Shown here piece by piece: positions 46,137 through 57,700 of a stretch of DNA of 64,000 nt. Below the pieces are notes generated by a model. The model was not told the origin of the DNA. It made no database searches and was given only the letters and a program-made list of their open reading frames with translations. Each line of letters begins with the position of its first letter. Position 1 is the first letter of the stretch. Source of the DNA: Kwoniella bestiolae CBS 10118 (lineage: Eukaryota; Basidiomycota; Tremellomycetes; Tremellales; Cryptococcaceae); NCBI RefSeq assembly GCF_000512585.2, contig NC_089242.1:2914001-2978000 (forward strand). The letters are read 5' to 3'. Made by a program: the position numbers and the translations under genes.

Positions 46137-48816
46137 ATGAGAGTTCAGATATCCCTATCGCTCACTGCCATTTTGAGAATTTCAATTTCGATAATCTTAA
46201 TCCAGCTTTTTGTCAAGTGCACTCACGCAGCTCAATTCCCTCTGAAGTTGTACGAAATGCCAATATCAATATCCAATTTCGACTTTCTGCAGACCTCCAT
46301 TAGGGAAGTTCAACAATTACTCAAAGAGGGGAAAATCACGAGTGTCCAGCTGGTCGAAGCTTATCTCAGTGAGTCGATTACTAGTATCGTAGCCCTGACT
46401 TGTCCAATGGACAAAGATGGACCAATTCGCCTTGGATGGAGACTGATGCGCGAGGATTTGACAGATAGGATCGAGAGAGATAATCAGGCTGGAATGGCAT
46501 TACGTGCTGTCATAGCTACCGCGCCGAGAGATCTGGGTAAGTAAACGTATTTACCCTCAGCCACAAGCAAGATTCGATGCACTCACGAACCTTTAACTCT
46601 ACGCCCAGTCCTGAGCATCGCTTCCGGGCTGGACGAAGAAAGATCCAGAGGTGAGATAAGAAGTGAATTGCACGGTATACCGGTTTTGGTCAAGTGAGTT
46701 GCTGTACAATCGATTGGTACAATGTAGATACTGATGCTTCTGTTGACCCGAAGGGATAATATCGCCACTGATCCTGAGTTAGGTATGGATACCACTGCTG
46801 GTAGTTTCGCTTTGAGTAAGTCCCAAGTTTATCATCGACATCCCAACGCAGAGCAACATAATTGACAGGTCTGAAACGATATACAGAGGACTCGGTGGTC
46901 CCGGCAGATGCGTTTGTCATAGCAAGATTGCGAAAAGCAGGGGCGATTGGTATGTGATACTTCATCCGATAACTATCCCATGCAGCGACATCTATCCATA
47001 GTGCGTGCTAACCACAGATACCCAGTGATCGCCAAAACCAACCTAAACGAGCTTTCAGGGTGGAAAGGACTCCTCAAATCCTTCCCTTTATCCAACTCTA
47101 GCTCAGGCTCAGGCCCAAGGTATCTAAGCATGTCAACGAACAATCCCGATACCGCCGATACTACCAACAACACCTTTAGGGGTCCTACGAATGGCTGGTC
47201 GGCAGTGGGCGGACAATGTTCCTCAGCCTACGTTGAGGGTGGGTTCGATAATGGTGGGAATCCCTTTGGAAGTAGTTCGGGCTCTGCGGTGGGGCTTAGC
47301 GTGGGGTGGGGTGTGGTAGCTGTTGGGACTGATACGCTGGGTAGTGTTGTGAGTGACATTTCCCTCACCTTTGGGTAGAGGAGAGGGACTCGGCATTAGT
47401 TGGTGCTGACGATTCTTGGATGCTGTGGTCAGAATGGTCCGGCGAGTAGGGCTGCATTATATGCTGTTAGACCTACTGTCGGTAGGTTGTCGAGAAGTGG
47501 GGTCGTTCCTATAAGGTGAGTCTTTCTTCTTTACTACACGTCCAAGTGTGCTTTAGTGTACAATTGTATACGTATAGCTGATGGGTAAGCTTGTATTCAC
47601 GAGTAGTCTTGATCACGATACGGTCGGTCCCATGGGATCCACCACGTACGACATAGCCTTGATGTTAGAGGTGATGAGTGGTGAGGATGTCAACGATAGG
47701 TATAGTAAGTACAGTACAGCTTAGCATCGCAGCGGTTAGACCGCGTTTGATGACCCGTCTTCATCTCAGCACACCGCCTTGATCCCTTATCAAACCTCAC
47801 CTCCATCGCATCCGACCCACCACCACTCTCATCATTCACCATAGGTATCCCTACCAGACACTTTCTGGATAATCCCACATTCAAATATGCTGGTGGATGT
47901 CCTAGCGATTGCAAGATGAAGTTCAAAGAGGTCATACAAGATCTTCACGAGAACCACGGACTTAGTATCAAGTGGGACACGGATATGGATCTGGATTCTG
48001 AAGATATCAAGGAGTTTAAAGATGTGATTACCGGTAAGATTGATATTGATTTCAAAGAGGATATGAACATTTATCTGAAGAGTCTAAAGGAGAGTAAAGT
48101 GAGGAATGTGTTGGACTTGGCAATGTTCAATGACAAGTACTCTGTGAGCTTGACCGCATAGTCCGGTCGGGAACTGTACGGCAAGATACTGATCTTGTAG
48201 CGTTCTTCGGTCGATCAGTCAATTGAGCTTCCTCCTAATGAATGCTGCCAGGAACGCATCCTCTCCGCCCTCTCTTCTCCACCGAGGAACTCATCCGAAC
48301 ATCAAGACCTGTCTTCAAGACTGGGAGAACTGGCAGACGACAGGAGTCTAGGATATATCTTCAAGACCAACCCTGAGATAGACGCTGTTGTCTTCGCTCA
48401 TGAATTGGGGGCACCGAGTTATTGGGTAGGAGCGGCCAAGTATCCTGCTGTGAGTCTGAGCAACAAACCAGCCCTTCATGTCTGGACCTGTTTGTCAGCG
48501 TGGAGAGCTTGAAGATACTGATTTGATGTTGTGGTCATATAGGGTGTGGTTCCACTGGGATACTGCTCTAACGGTCTTCCATACGGGATGTTGATTGTGA
48601 CTAGAAAGTTTGAAGAAGACAAACTGATCGGTATAATGTGAGTCTGACATGCGTGCTCTTCCACTGTTCGTGTCAAGATCAACAGGGGGGGTGTAATGTG
48701 AGTAGGCATAGTGACTTTACTTCACATACCTGATTAGGGCGGCATACGAGAATGTCATGCCTAAAAGACAGGTCCCTAAACCCTATTACGATCGATATGG
48801 CACTGAAGGTTTATAG
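46137..48816 (+). CDS. Secreted amidase-signature-family hydrolase
   Basis: Twelve exons: 46137-46368, 46465-46536, 46609-46693, 46754-46815, 46869-46949, 47026-47348, 47433-47515, 47607-47704, 47770-48143, 48252-48449, 48543-48637, 48738-48816; 593 residues. An N-terminal hydrophobic signal (about 7-32) suggests secretion or vacuolar targeting. The Ser-cisSer-Lys triad is intact: Lys in GIPVLVKDNIAT, cis-Ser in FGSSSGSAVG, and nucleophile Ser in GTDTLGSV followed by NGPASRAALY. Other family marks are AKTNLNELSGW, AVRPTVGRLSRSGVVPIS, DTVGPMGST and YCSNGLPYGMLIV. The family cleaves carboxamides; the substrate cannot be told from sequence. The intron-1 acceptor at 46464 was chosen because YLNRIERDNQ then matches the family. 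Confidence 0.92.
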
Positions 48817-49319
48817 TCGAGCATTCTCGCGTACACGTCTGACTATTATTCTTGAAATTTGTGATTGCAATGACCTTTGAGCAGGGAAGATCTTCAGTAC
48901 AGTACGCTTTCGTCTTTGTGTACAGTTCATACACCCCTTATGTAGTCCAATTATGCATGTTCGATGTAACCAAATGAGAATCGTAGCAGGATTCAATGAG
49001 CGATCCGCTTCATGCCAATGCCAATTAGGTTAACACCGTATATCCCCGATACTCTTCAGAGCCACTAGTACTGCCACGCTCACTCTCACTCATGATCAGT
49101 TTTAATGACGTATGCGGATACTCATACAATGATACTCGAGTACTCGTAGCGGAATGCGAATTGCGAAGTTGAGTTGGTGATGTTGTAAGTTCATATAAAC
49201 ATTACTTCATCTTCCTCCATCGCAGAAATACAATACATCATCCCCTCAGTCAGCCTCAGAGACACTCCATCCGAGCAAGATCCACTCGTCTATCGAAAAC
49301 GAATTACCACCAGACCACC
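48817..49319. other. Intergenic between amidase and POM33
   Basis: Nothing beyond expected UTR and promoter sequence. Confidence 0.55.
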
Positions 49320-50652
49320 ATGCCAGCAGTTGACCCACACTACCTCTGGGCCTTAGGCCACGGTATAATGCTAACCTCAGCGGGTACGTATGAATTCCTT
49401 CCGTCTCTCCATATGCCATCCTAAACGCATCGCTAATAACAAGCAATGGATAAATTGTAGCATACGTCCTACTCCAGACCGTCCTCTTTCGACCCACCCC
49501 AACCAAATCGTACAAACTCGCCTTCACCGGTGCATTATTGTCATACTCTATCGTAGTGTACAAGTCGCTCGGTAGACCTCAACTGAACCAGGCGTGGTTG
49601 AGGAGGGCATTGGTAGATGAGAATGTGCAGTACGCTATTTTGGCGCTGTACTGGTGGGTCGCTAAGCCTGTTAATGGTGAGTTGGTCGGTCTGGTTTGAG
49701 GAAGGGAGAGGAAGGGAAGAAGATCATCCTTAAGGAAAAACTAGAGGAATGATTCGGCGGAGGCGACATACATCGATGAACATAATCAACAATCGCTTTC
49801 CTAACACCACAAGGCATCTCTCTAGATATCACTTTGTGCTGATTATCCATCGTGTCCGACCAAAACAGTGTCGATCCTGCCCTTCGCGACATTCTCCCTA
49901 TTCCACTGCCTCACATTCCTCCGAACCAACATCATCCCCAAATTCGTACCGTGAGTGTCGCCTCAAGCCCTGTCTTTTCTTCAACCTCTCCACAGTCAAA
50001 GGGTCATAGTTGATCGTGTTTCTCTCATTCATCAATCACAGTCCCCCACCTGCAGGTGCTCAAGCCAATGCTCAAGCCCAAAGACCGCCCGTACTTCTCG
50101 AGACCGTCTCCAGGAAGATCCAACTCTGGGTTAAAGGGAACTACGACGTGGCTATGAGATTCGTAGCGTACTGCGAGCTGTTGATTTGTGTCAGGTTGAT
50201 CCTCGGTGTATTGACGTGAGTGTTGTGTTTTCCCTCTTCTCAGATATATGGGCGGAGCAACCAATAGGGAACAGGGACAATTGAAAAGGATGCGATACTC
50301 GTCTCTGCAAGTCATATAGTGAAAAAGAAAGAACCAAACGCTGATGATTCCCACCCACCCACCCACCCGCAGATTCAGACAATCATTCATCGCACCCCTC
50401 TTCATGGTCCATTTCGTCCGACTGCGATACCACGCCTCCCCCTTCACCAAATCGGCCATTTCAAACGTCAACACCTACATTAACAACTTTGTGGTTGGTA
50501 AACCTCCTGTAGTAGTGAATGGATGGAACACACTCAAGAGGGTCATATCCACTTGGGGAGGGGCACCCTTGATCGGCGGTCAAGGTCAAGGTCCTGCTCC
50601 GGCTGCTGGACCTGGTGCGCAAGGTGCGGCTGCTCAGGGAGGTAGACGATAG
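49320..50652 (+). CDS. POM33: POM33/TMEM33-family ER and nuclear-pore membrane protein
   Basis: Multi-pass ER/nuclear-envelope protein that helps pore-complex assembly and shapes ER tubules. Exons 49320-49383, 49461-49676, 49869-49950, 50042-50215, 50373-50652; 271 residues, close to the yeast protein. Hallmarks: HYLWALGHGIML at the N-terminus, the first helix with YVLLQTVLF, YKLAFTGALLSYSIVVYKSLG, NVQYAILALYWW, LPFATFSLFHCLTFLR, and the C-terminal amphipathic region FVRLRYHASPFTKSAI. The tail ends in a Gly/Ala/Pro/Gln-rich segment. Intron 2 is long (192 bases). No odd features in the coding sequence. Confidence 0.9.
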
Positions 50653-51329
50653 GGGTTTTTCTCCTGAGGGAATGGGTTATGTAGATAAGTCATAGTTCAT
50701 AATTCACACGGGAGGCGAAGGAGACGGTAGTAGTTGACGAGTGAAGTGGAGTGGACTGGAGTAGGGGTTAGAAACTCTGTGAATCACTTTATTTAATTCT
50801 TTATATTTCCAATCTATGCAGCAAAGTACAGAACAAGCTTGCCTCTTGTCATGTCCACGAGACTCTCGGGAGGAATATACCTACTGTACTGCTCGTTCTT
50901 TGGTCAGACCGTCGAGATTGAGAATGGACTTGATTATCTTCGTGACTTGATGCCTGCGGACCGAGAGTTTGGATTATTACTGATAAAGGCGGGTGCAAGC
51001 AGCTCACTGAGTCTGCACAAGAACTCGCAATCTGTATCATTACTTGCGATTGTTATTTGTATCTTTGAATATGCATAAAACAAGTTTTGCTTAATATTTG
51101 TAATGTTGTAAAAAGTTGAAAAATGAATGACAAAAAAACCTCCTCTTTCACCTCCCAGTTTCCATTATTGATAAATTTGTATTATAGTTTCAAATACAAA
51201 AGTACAGCAACAACAAAGAAAAAGGCCCAACTATCTTTCCCCTCTATCCTTCCGCTGGAATAGAACATAGCATCAAATTCACAAGAAACTTTCCAGTTCT
51301 TCTGTCCTCTCTTCCGATTGGGGTATCGC
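50653..51329. other. Convergent 3' region, POM33 / UGP1
   Basis: A/T-rich near 51050-51200, as expected for 3' UTRs. An 80-codon plus-strand ORF at 50839-51078 is not supported by any motif. Confidence 0.55.
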
Positions 51330-53684
51330 TTAATGATCGATGATGGAGAGGTTACCGGTGATTAGCTTGTTCTCGAGATTCGTTCCATCGGGAATCATGA
51401 TTTTGTTTCCCTCGTTGGCGACGATGATACATGTACCAGCTAATCTCACACCTTTACCGAATGAGACGTCTCCTGCGACGGTAAGGTGGTCGAGCTCGGT
51501 GATGTTGGGGATGGACTTGAATCGTTTCTCGAAGTTCTGCAAGTCAAGCAGACAGATCAGCATCATCCCTAAAAGGATAGAGGAGAATCACCACTCACAG
51601 CAACCTTCTTGAATTGGTCACCAAGCTTGACAACGGGAGTACCACCGAATTCTCTTGATTTGTCCATGGTCAACACACCGTGTTCAAGGTTGTAAAGTTT
51701 GGACTTGATCAAGAGGAGATCACTACATGCTGTTGATCAGCGAGCTATTATTGTCTATATGACATTTTACTCACGAGCATGACTTGACAGGCAAGAATCG
51801 AGATCTAGGAACGTTGATACCAATAGCACTGTCGAAGTGCTGTCGCGATTGTTGTCAGCTCAATTATGGCAATGAATGCAGGAGCTAAGCTCACCTTGAT
51901 GGCAGCACCGATAGCAGTCTCAAGTTGGATAACGGCTTGTCCAGCGTCGGTAACCTAGTTGTACAGTGTAAGCTACATCCGAAAGATTCTCTCACCACAA
52001 CTTACCTTGTTGTTGACAATGATTTCGAGACTGAGGGCATCTTCATCCATGACTCTCTTGATAGCTTTCAAGTTGCACCAGATGTTGTTCGTGTTGACTA
52101 TGGACCCAATCAGATGCACAGTCAGCGTTGCTCAGCGGACCATGCAGATATCGAGACGTCTACTCACAGATCTTGAACTTTCTGGTAGAGCAGAATTCGT
52201 CCAAGTGGTCCTTTGGTACTTGAGCAACTTCGAGAAGTCTGGCTTTACCTTCGTAGTCAATGATGGTACCACCCTTGACATCGGCCTTGGTCTTGTCGGT
52301 GACTTCCATGACGTATTCGGCTTGAGCGTCAATCATAGTTTGGAAGATGTTGAGATCGACGACGGCACCGAGGTTATCAACGTTGGAGATGAAGATGTAC
52401 TCTTTACCCGCAGCGATGAGCTTGTCGAGGAGACCGGAGTTGCTACATGTATTCGATAGGTCAGTGATCAGTTCCCAAGATATGAAGAAAAGCCAAATAG
52501 ACACATCACACTCACGTCAAAGCATCAAAGATATCACCGTGTCCGGGAGGGTACCAGTTAGCCTTATCGGAGGTAGTCTCCTTGGGGCAAGGGAGGAGGG
52601 ATTCCTTGTCAACTCGGGGGTATCTAGATTGGTTGAAAGTGAGGATGTTGATATTGTGGTTTTGGTATTTTTGGATGATTCGAGCGGTATCTTCATCGGT
52701 GTTGAACGAGTTCATGAGGATGAAGGGAACGTTGACGTTGTATTTCTCGTTAAGGTGCTATTCACATTATGCAATCAGCACATCAGTTTCACGAACGTGT
52801 TTGGTTGGGACAGAGAATGTCAATGCGTCTTCAGGGAAGGTACTTGAAACTCGGACTCACCTCAATTTGTCTAACGGAGAGATCCAAGAAAGTCATACCT
52901 TCCCTAACCTCGATGATGGACTTGGGACCAACACAACCCATGGTAGTTCCCAAACCACCGTTAAGCTTGAGAACAGCAAGCTTGTTGAGGATCGATGGAT
53001 CAACGTTGGGGAGAGCGGCGTATGGTCGAACTTGCTCTGGCTTGGGAGGGTTGATCTTCTCCCAGTCGCTGGGAACAGTGACATCACGTCAGCTCAACTC
53101 AGTGCGAAGTGGGAGAACGCAAACGCGTAACTCACAGCTTTTCACCCTTTGCTCGTTCAGTCAAGAATCGGTTGAAGAGCAAGAAGAAAGATTGCATCTC
53201 TGCTTCGAAGATCTGTTACGGTGGTGGACAAAACCAATGAATCAGCATGGTTCACGCTTAATCCCAGTATGTACGTGCAAAACACGCGATTCTGTAGAGA
53301 GACAGGTGATCCGCAGAATGACTCTCCACTCACCTTCTTCTTTTGAGCATCAGTCTCACCAGAGACCATCCTGTTGAGCTCGTTTCTCATGGTCTTAGCG
53401 GCCACACCGGTGGTAGCGGATTTGAAGTCCTGTTGGTGGTAGGAGGGGTGTGTGGACACGATGGTAAGGTAGGAAGCAGGGTATGTGTGTCATGACAGTG
53501 AGAGAGACAGAGGTAGAGTGGTAAGAGAGAATACGAGTCATCAGCATATTATCCTTCATATTAGTTACATATAGAGAGTAGTGGAGTCAAGCAGAGCAAT
53601 GAGAACGTGAACGTGCGGACGTACAATGGCGGAGTGACCTCTTTGTCTGACATCCTTCTTACCTGGTTCTTGGAGAGTAGCCAT
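51330..53684 (-). CDS. UGP1: UTP-glucose-1-phosphate uridylyltransferase
   Basis: Makes UDP-glucose for glycogen, cell-wall glucan, trehalose and (in capsule-forming relatives) capsule precursors. Eleven exons: 53684-53625, 53429-53334, 53212-53136, 53068-52861, 52757-52516, 52442-52168, 52097-52006, 51954-51895, 51839-51775, 51722-51599, 51536-51330; 501 residues, the usual length. Motifs: KLNGGLGTTMGCVGPKS (UTP-binding loop), FILMNSFNTDEDT, WYPPGHGDIFDALT, YIFISNVDNLGA, FNTNNIWCNL, FLPVKSCSDLLLI, and a C-terminal left-handed beta-helix part (VAGDVSFGKGVRLAGT). The first exon encodes only 20 residues, and intron 1 is 195 bases. A (GA)n run lies in the upstream region. Confidence 0.97.
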
Positions 53685-54749
53685 TTTGAAAGTGGGTTAT
53701 GGGTCTGTGATGAGATACAAGAGAGAAAGGAGTGTGGGATATAAGTAGGTATGAGAGATGGAATGGAATGAATAGAAGTAAGAAGAAGTAAAGAGAGAGA
53801 GAGAGAGAGAGAGAGAGATGAATGTAGTCTAGTGGGGGGAGTAACAGGTTCAAAGTGGGACCTGGCGGAGCACTTGGTAAAAAGAATGACGCGCTACATC
53901 CCATCCTACTTGATTCGACGTGGCGCTGTTCAACCCACCCCACCCAGCGCATGAGCCGCATTCTAGTTGGTCTAGAGCATCAATGTGCATTCAGGGTAAG
54001 ATGGCCTTATTACGTAAATGCGCCATACTAAAGCTGAGTAGAGTTGCCATTTTCGGATGCTAACTTGACAGGTGATGGGGAGTGGTAGTTACCTGTCTCG
54101 GAGTGGTTTGTACTTTATCCTTGCAGATCACAAAGATTAGCTAATGGGTGATAGGTTGACTGCACTTGTTGGTTCATCAAAAAAGTTACTAACCCTATCC
54201 ATCTGATCAGATGTCCACTTTCGGAATGATGGTATGATCAAAGTGAGATCTAAGATAGTTTGACCAAATGAAGGAATGCCATCCCTCGATGTATAGGTAC
54301 TGCATGGATAATGCTAGCATTTCAACTTGCTCAATCTAGATTTCAATTATCACGATCGTCCAGTCGAACGCAGACTTCCTTTCGTGGATGATACAACATG
54401 AAGATGCATGAAGGACAACGACCATGCTGAGTGGAATGCTACCCACAACGACAATGACAATGACAATGCTGAATGCACAGAAAGACAACTATTTATATTG
54501 TGACCAAGCTCATCTGGATGAGAAAGCAACGCAATGCTATGAACCACAGGAAATACCAAACACCACACGGAGCTTCCATCCTCGACAGAGCACGATCGAT
54601 CACTTTGAAATGGAATGTCTAGGTTTCGGTGAAGGCATCGAAGGCTTGACGACCGAAACAGACATCATAGATGGGAAAAATGTTCGTTTCTTCTTTTCAG
54701 GTTGGTTCGAAGGTGACGATGACGAGGATGCCTATGGTACCACAATACG
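53685..54749. other. Intergenic between UGP1 promoter and SET9 3' end
   Basis: Includes the UGP1 promoter and 5' UTR. A 109-codon plus-strand ORF at 54424-54753 runs into the end of SET9 in antisense; it has no recognisable motif. Confidence 0.5.
53792..53818. repeat. (AG)n microsatellite upstream of UGP1
   Basis: 27 bases of AG repeats about 110 bases upstream of the UGP1 start. In the sense of the gene this is a CT run in the presumed promoter or 5' UTR. Confidence 0.9.
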
Positions 54750-57700
54750 TTAGCGACTCGGCCTAAGAAAGGAAATCAAGGTCATATTCACTCCACCCAC
54801 CTCACTAACATCTGAGATCCTCTTTCTCTTCTTCTCATTGACGTTTGTCGCTCCATTGGGGGTCGAAGTAGACGAAGTTGACAAGGGTTTCAAGCCCTCC
54901 ACATCTTTACTACCGTTACTATACTTCACATCCTTCACCACTTTCGTACCCCCCGGCGTAGATGACGAAGAAGGTTTGATCAAAGATTCTTGATGGCTCT
55001 TTTCTCTATTCGCCTCAGAAGATAAAGGATAGACCATCTTCTCCTTGCCTTTTCCCCTATTCTCTACAAATCCAGATCCAGATCCACCCTTCTTAGCACC
55101 AACGGTAGGACTAGTATTAACGTTCAATATCAATCTAGGAGTCTTCTTCTCCCCACTACTACTACTACCACCAGGAGCGATAGGTGAAGACGATGACGTT
55201 GATACCGCCGGTTGCTTGTCTTTGCTCGCGGGGTTATCCAGAGTGTTCTCGGTGACATCAAGCGACGAGGTCGAATTTGATCCGGAGCCCGATGCAGTAG
55301 GTTTCGGTTTATGGTATTGCACGAAATCGAATGGCGGGGCAATGAACCGAGTCATGATTGGAGTTCTGACTATAGTGTATTTGTCTGGTCCGGCATATCC
55401 TTCTTCAATATGTGTCGAGGGATTTGACCGGGAATACGCAACTCTGTCCCCGTCTCTCTTTGCAGCAGGGTTGGTGGATGACGAGGAATCAGGGAGCTCG
55501 ATTCCAGAAGTCATAACGTGCTTTGAAGCCTTGATCGTCTGAATGTTGGGCGAATGGTTGACCTGAGCCTAAACAAATATGGAAAGAACAGTCAGCTCGA
55601 CTTGACCAACACAAGACGAGATAGCACGTTGACAGCATAAGACAACGCTCACCTTGGCTTTACCTTTACCTTTCCAATCCCCCTCATTCTCAAGCGTCAA
55701 ATCAATAGGCGAGATTCTCCCATTAGACAAATTCCCATTCTGCAACTGGGATTGGGACTTAGCCAATTTCTTCATCGCAGCCTTTTGATGTTTACCCGAT
55801 CCCAGCGGTCGACCCTTCTTCCTCTTCACAGTTGACTCCTGTCCGGAAGCGTTCGAGTTATTCCCTTCATCGTTATCTGATTCATCGGATTCAAGTGTCA
55901 AATCAATGATAGGTGTTCTCTTCGTCGACGAGGAACCGGAGGTAGCTCCGGTTGGAGCGCGTTTAGGCGAAGGGGTAGCTTTGAATGGTAATCCAGGATA
56001 AAATTTTCGATTTGCAGGTGAGATGCTCGTGCTTGAGTGATTTGTGGAGACTATTTTCGGTGCGATAGGTCTAAAAGTAGTCGAGGTGGATGGCAGTTTC
56101 GTAGTCGACGCCGAGGTTGATGTTAATGACAAACGAGGCTTCGAGATTGAGGTGGAAGGGGAAGAGGAAGGAAGGGAAATTCGTGACTTTGGTAACTTCG
56201 AAGGAGGGAGTACAGATAACACAGGTGAAGTAGCCACTTCCATCTCATCATCTTCATCCTCAGTTCTTGTCCTCGGTATCAAGACAATCGGTGTCTTCTT
56301 GTGATGCTTTACGAGTGATCTTGGGTCAACTATAAGCTCCGTACTAGTTCCAGAAGAAGATACGACCGAAACGTCCCCCTCTTCTTCTTCTTCCTCCTCC
56401 TCTGCTGGTTGGTTGCCATCTTGCTCGTTCCCATTGCGTTGATCAGTAGTCTCCACAGGAGAAGAAGGATCAATACCCATTTGTTCCAATTTCTCTCTCT
56501 GCTCTTTACGAGCCCTCTCCTCCGCCAACTTCTTCATCTCCTCTTCATCCTCTCTCGCTCTGAACCTTCCTCCCCGTCGCGTACCAGATAAGACCTGGTT
56601 CTTCTCCGCCTCCTTCTTCTTGATCTCTTCCTCGGTGAGATAAGCATATCTACTCCAAACTCCCGAACCTTTAATGTTCTTCGCATCCCTCTTCTTCTTC
56701 TCTTCCACCCTCAATCTCCTTTCCTCCTCCTTAGCTTCCTTCTGAGCCTTCAAAGCCGCCTCCCTAGCTTCAGCAGCAGCCTCCTTGGCTTCTTGAGCGG
56801 ACCATGCTGCCTCTCTGAGAGATTCAATGAAGAACTCCTCGGCGGCAATTTGATCACGTAATCGACGGGCTTGTCTCATAGCTTTCGTTTCGGTCGCTGC
56901 TGTTTCTATTTCTACTGTCTCTATCGGTTTGACATATTTAGGTTGTTTGCTCAGCGTAGGAAGAGGTATAGTCGAGATTTTGCGTGGAATAAACCCATTT
57001 GGAATGAGATGTTGGGGCGGATACTCTCGCACATCTTGAGGTCGATGGGATGGCCAAGGGAGTTCAAAGATGAATGCGTGTCGAACACACCTGTCGAGAC
57101 CAAGTATCAGCATCTTTATCTTTCAAATCTCGTAATTCTTGATAAGACGTGAACTGACCTAGCACAATGCTCAAAGTATCTCCCGTTGAACCAGATCTGC
57201 TCAGTAAGGGGTTTAGCACAAGTAGCGCACCTTGGAAAATCGCTCGGCAGATCATCCGTGATTTCCGTAGACTCCTCGTCATTCTCTGATGGGTCGACTT
57301 TCTGATGTTTTTTTGGTCTTTGGAGAAAAGACCAGGGTTTCATATTTTGAACTACTTTCCTGATCACCCTTTCTCTCCTGGGGTGAGGATCAATAGGAGA
57401 ATCAGGTTCGGAAGCTACGCTCTCATTCATCGGAGAAGGCGGTAAAGTGATTTTCAGGAGCTTCTTCTTGGTGGGTGTAGCGCCGATCGATTCAGACCCA
57501 TCTTCATCTTTGGACGGAACGGTTGAGCCTGTTTCTTCTCCATCGCCGTCGATCTGACTGGGTCCAACAGTGGCGATCGATCGATCGTCCTCGGAATCAT
57601 CAGGTTTGAGACCATTGACGACGTTTCTGAGGGAGCTCGGTCCGAGGTTCTTCATTTCTCGCACGACGGATTCACGCATATCTGCTGACGTTCCTCGACG

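Noticed and set aside
50839..51078. 80-codon plus-strand ORF between POM33 and UGP1
   Set aside because: Lies in the expected 3' UTR region; no motif or splice support.
54424..54753. 109-codon plus-strand ORF (acidic C-terminus)
   Set aside because: Antisense to the SET9 end, intronless in an intron-rich genome and without motif; could be real but unsupported.
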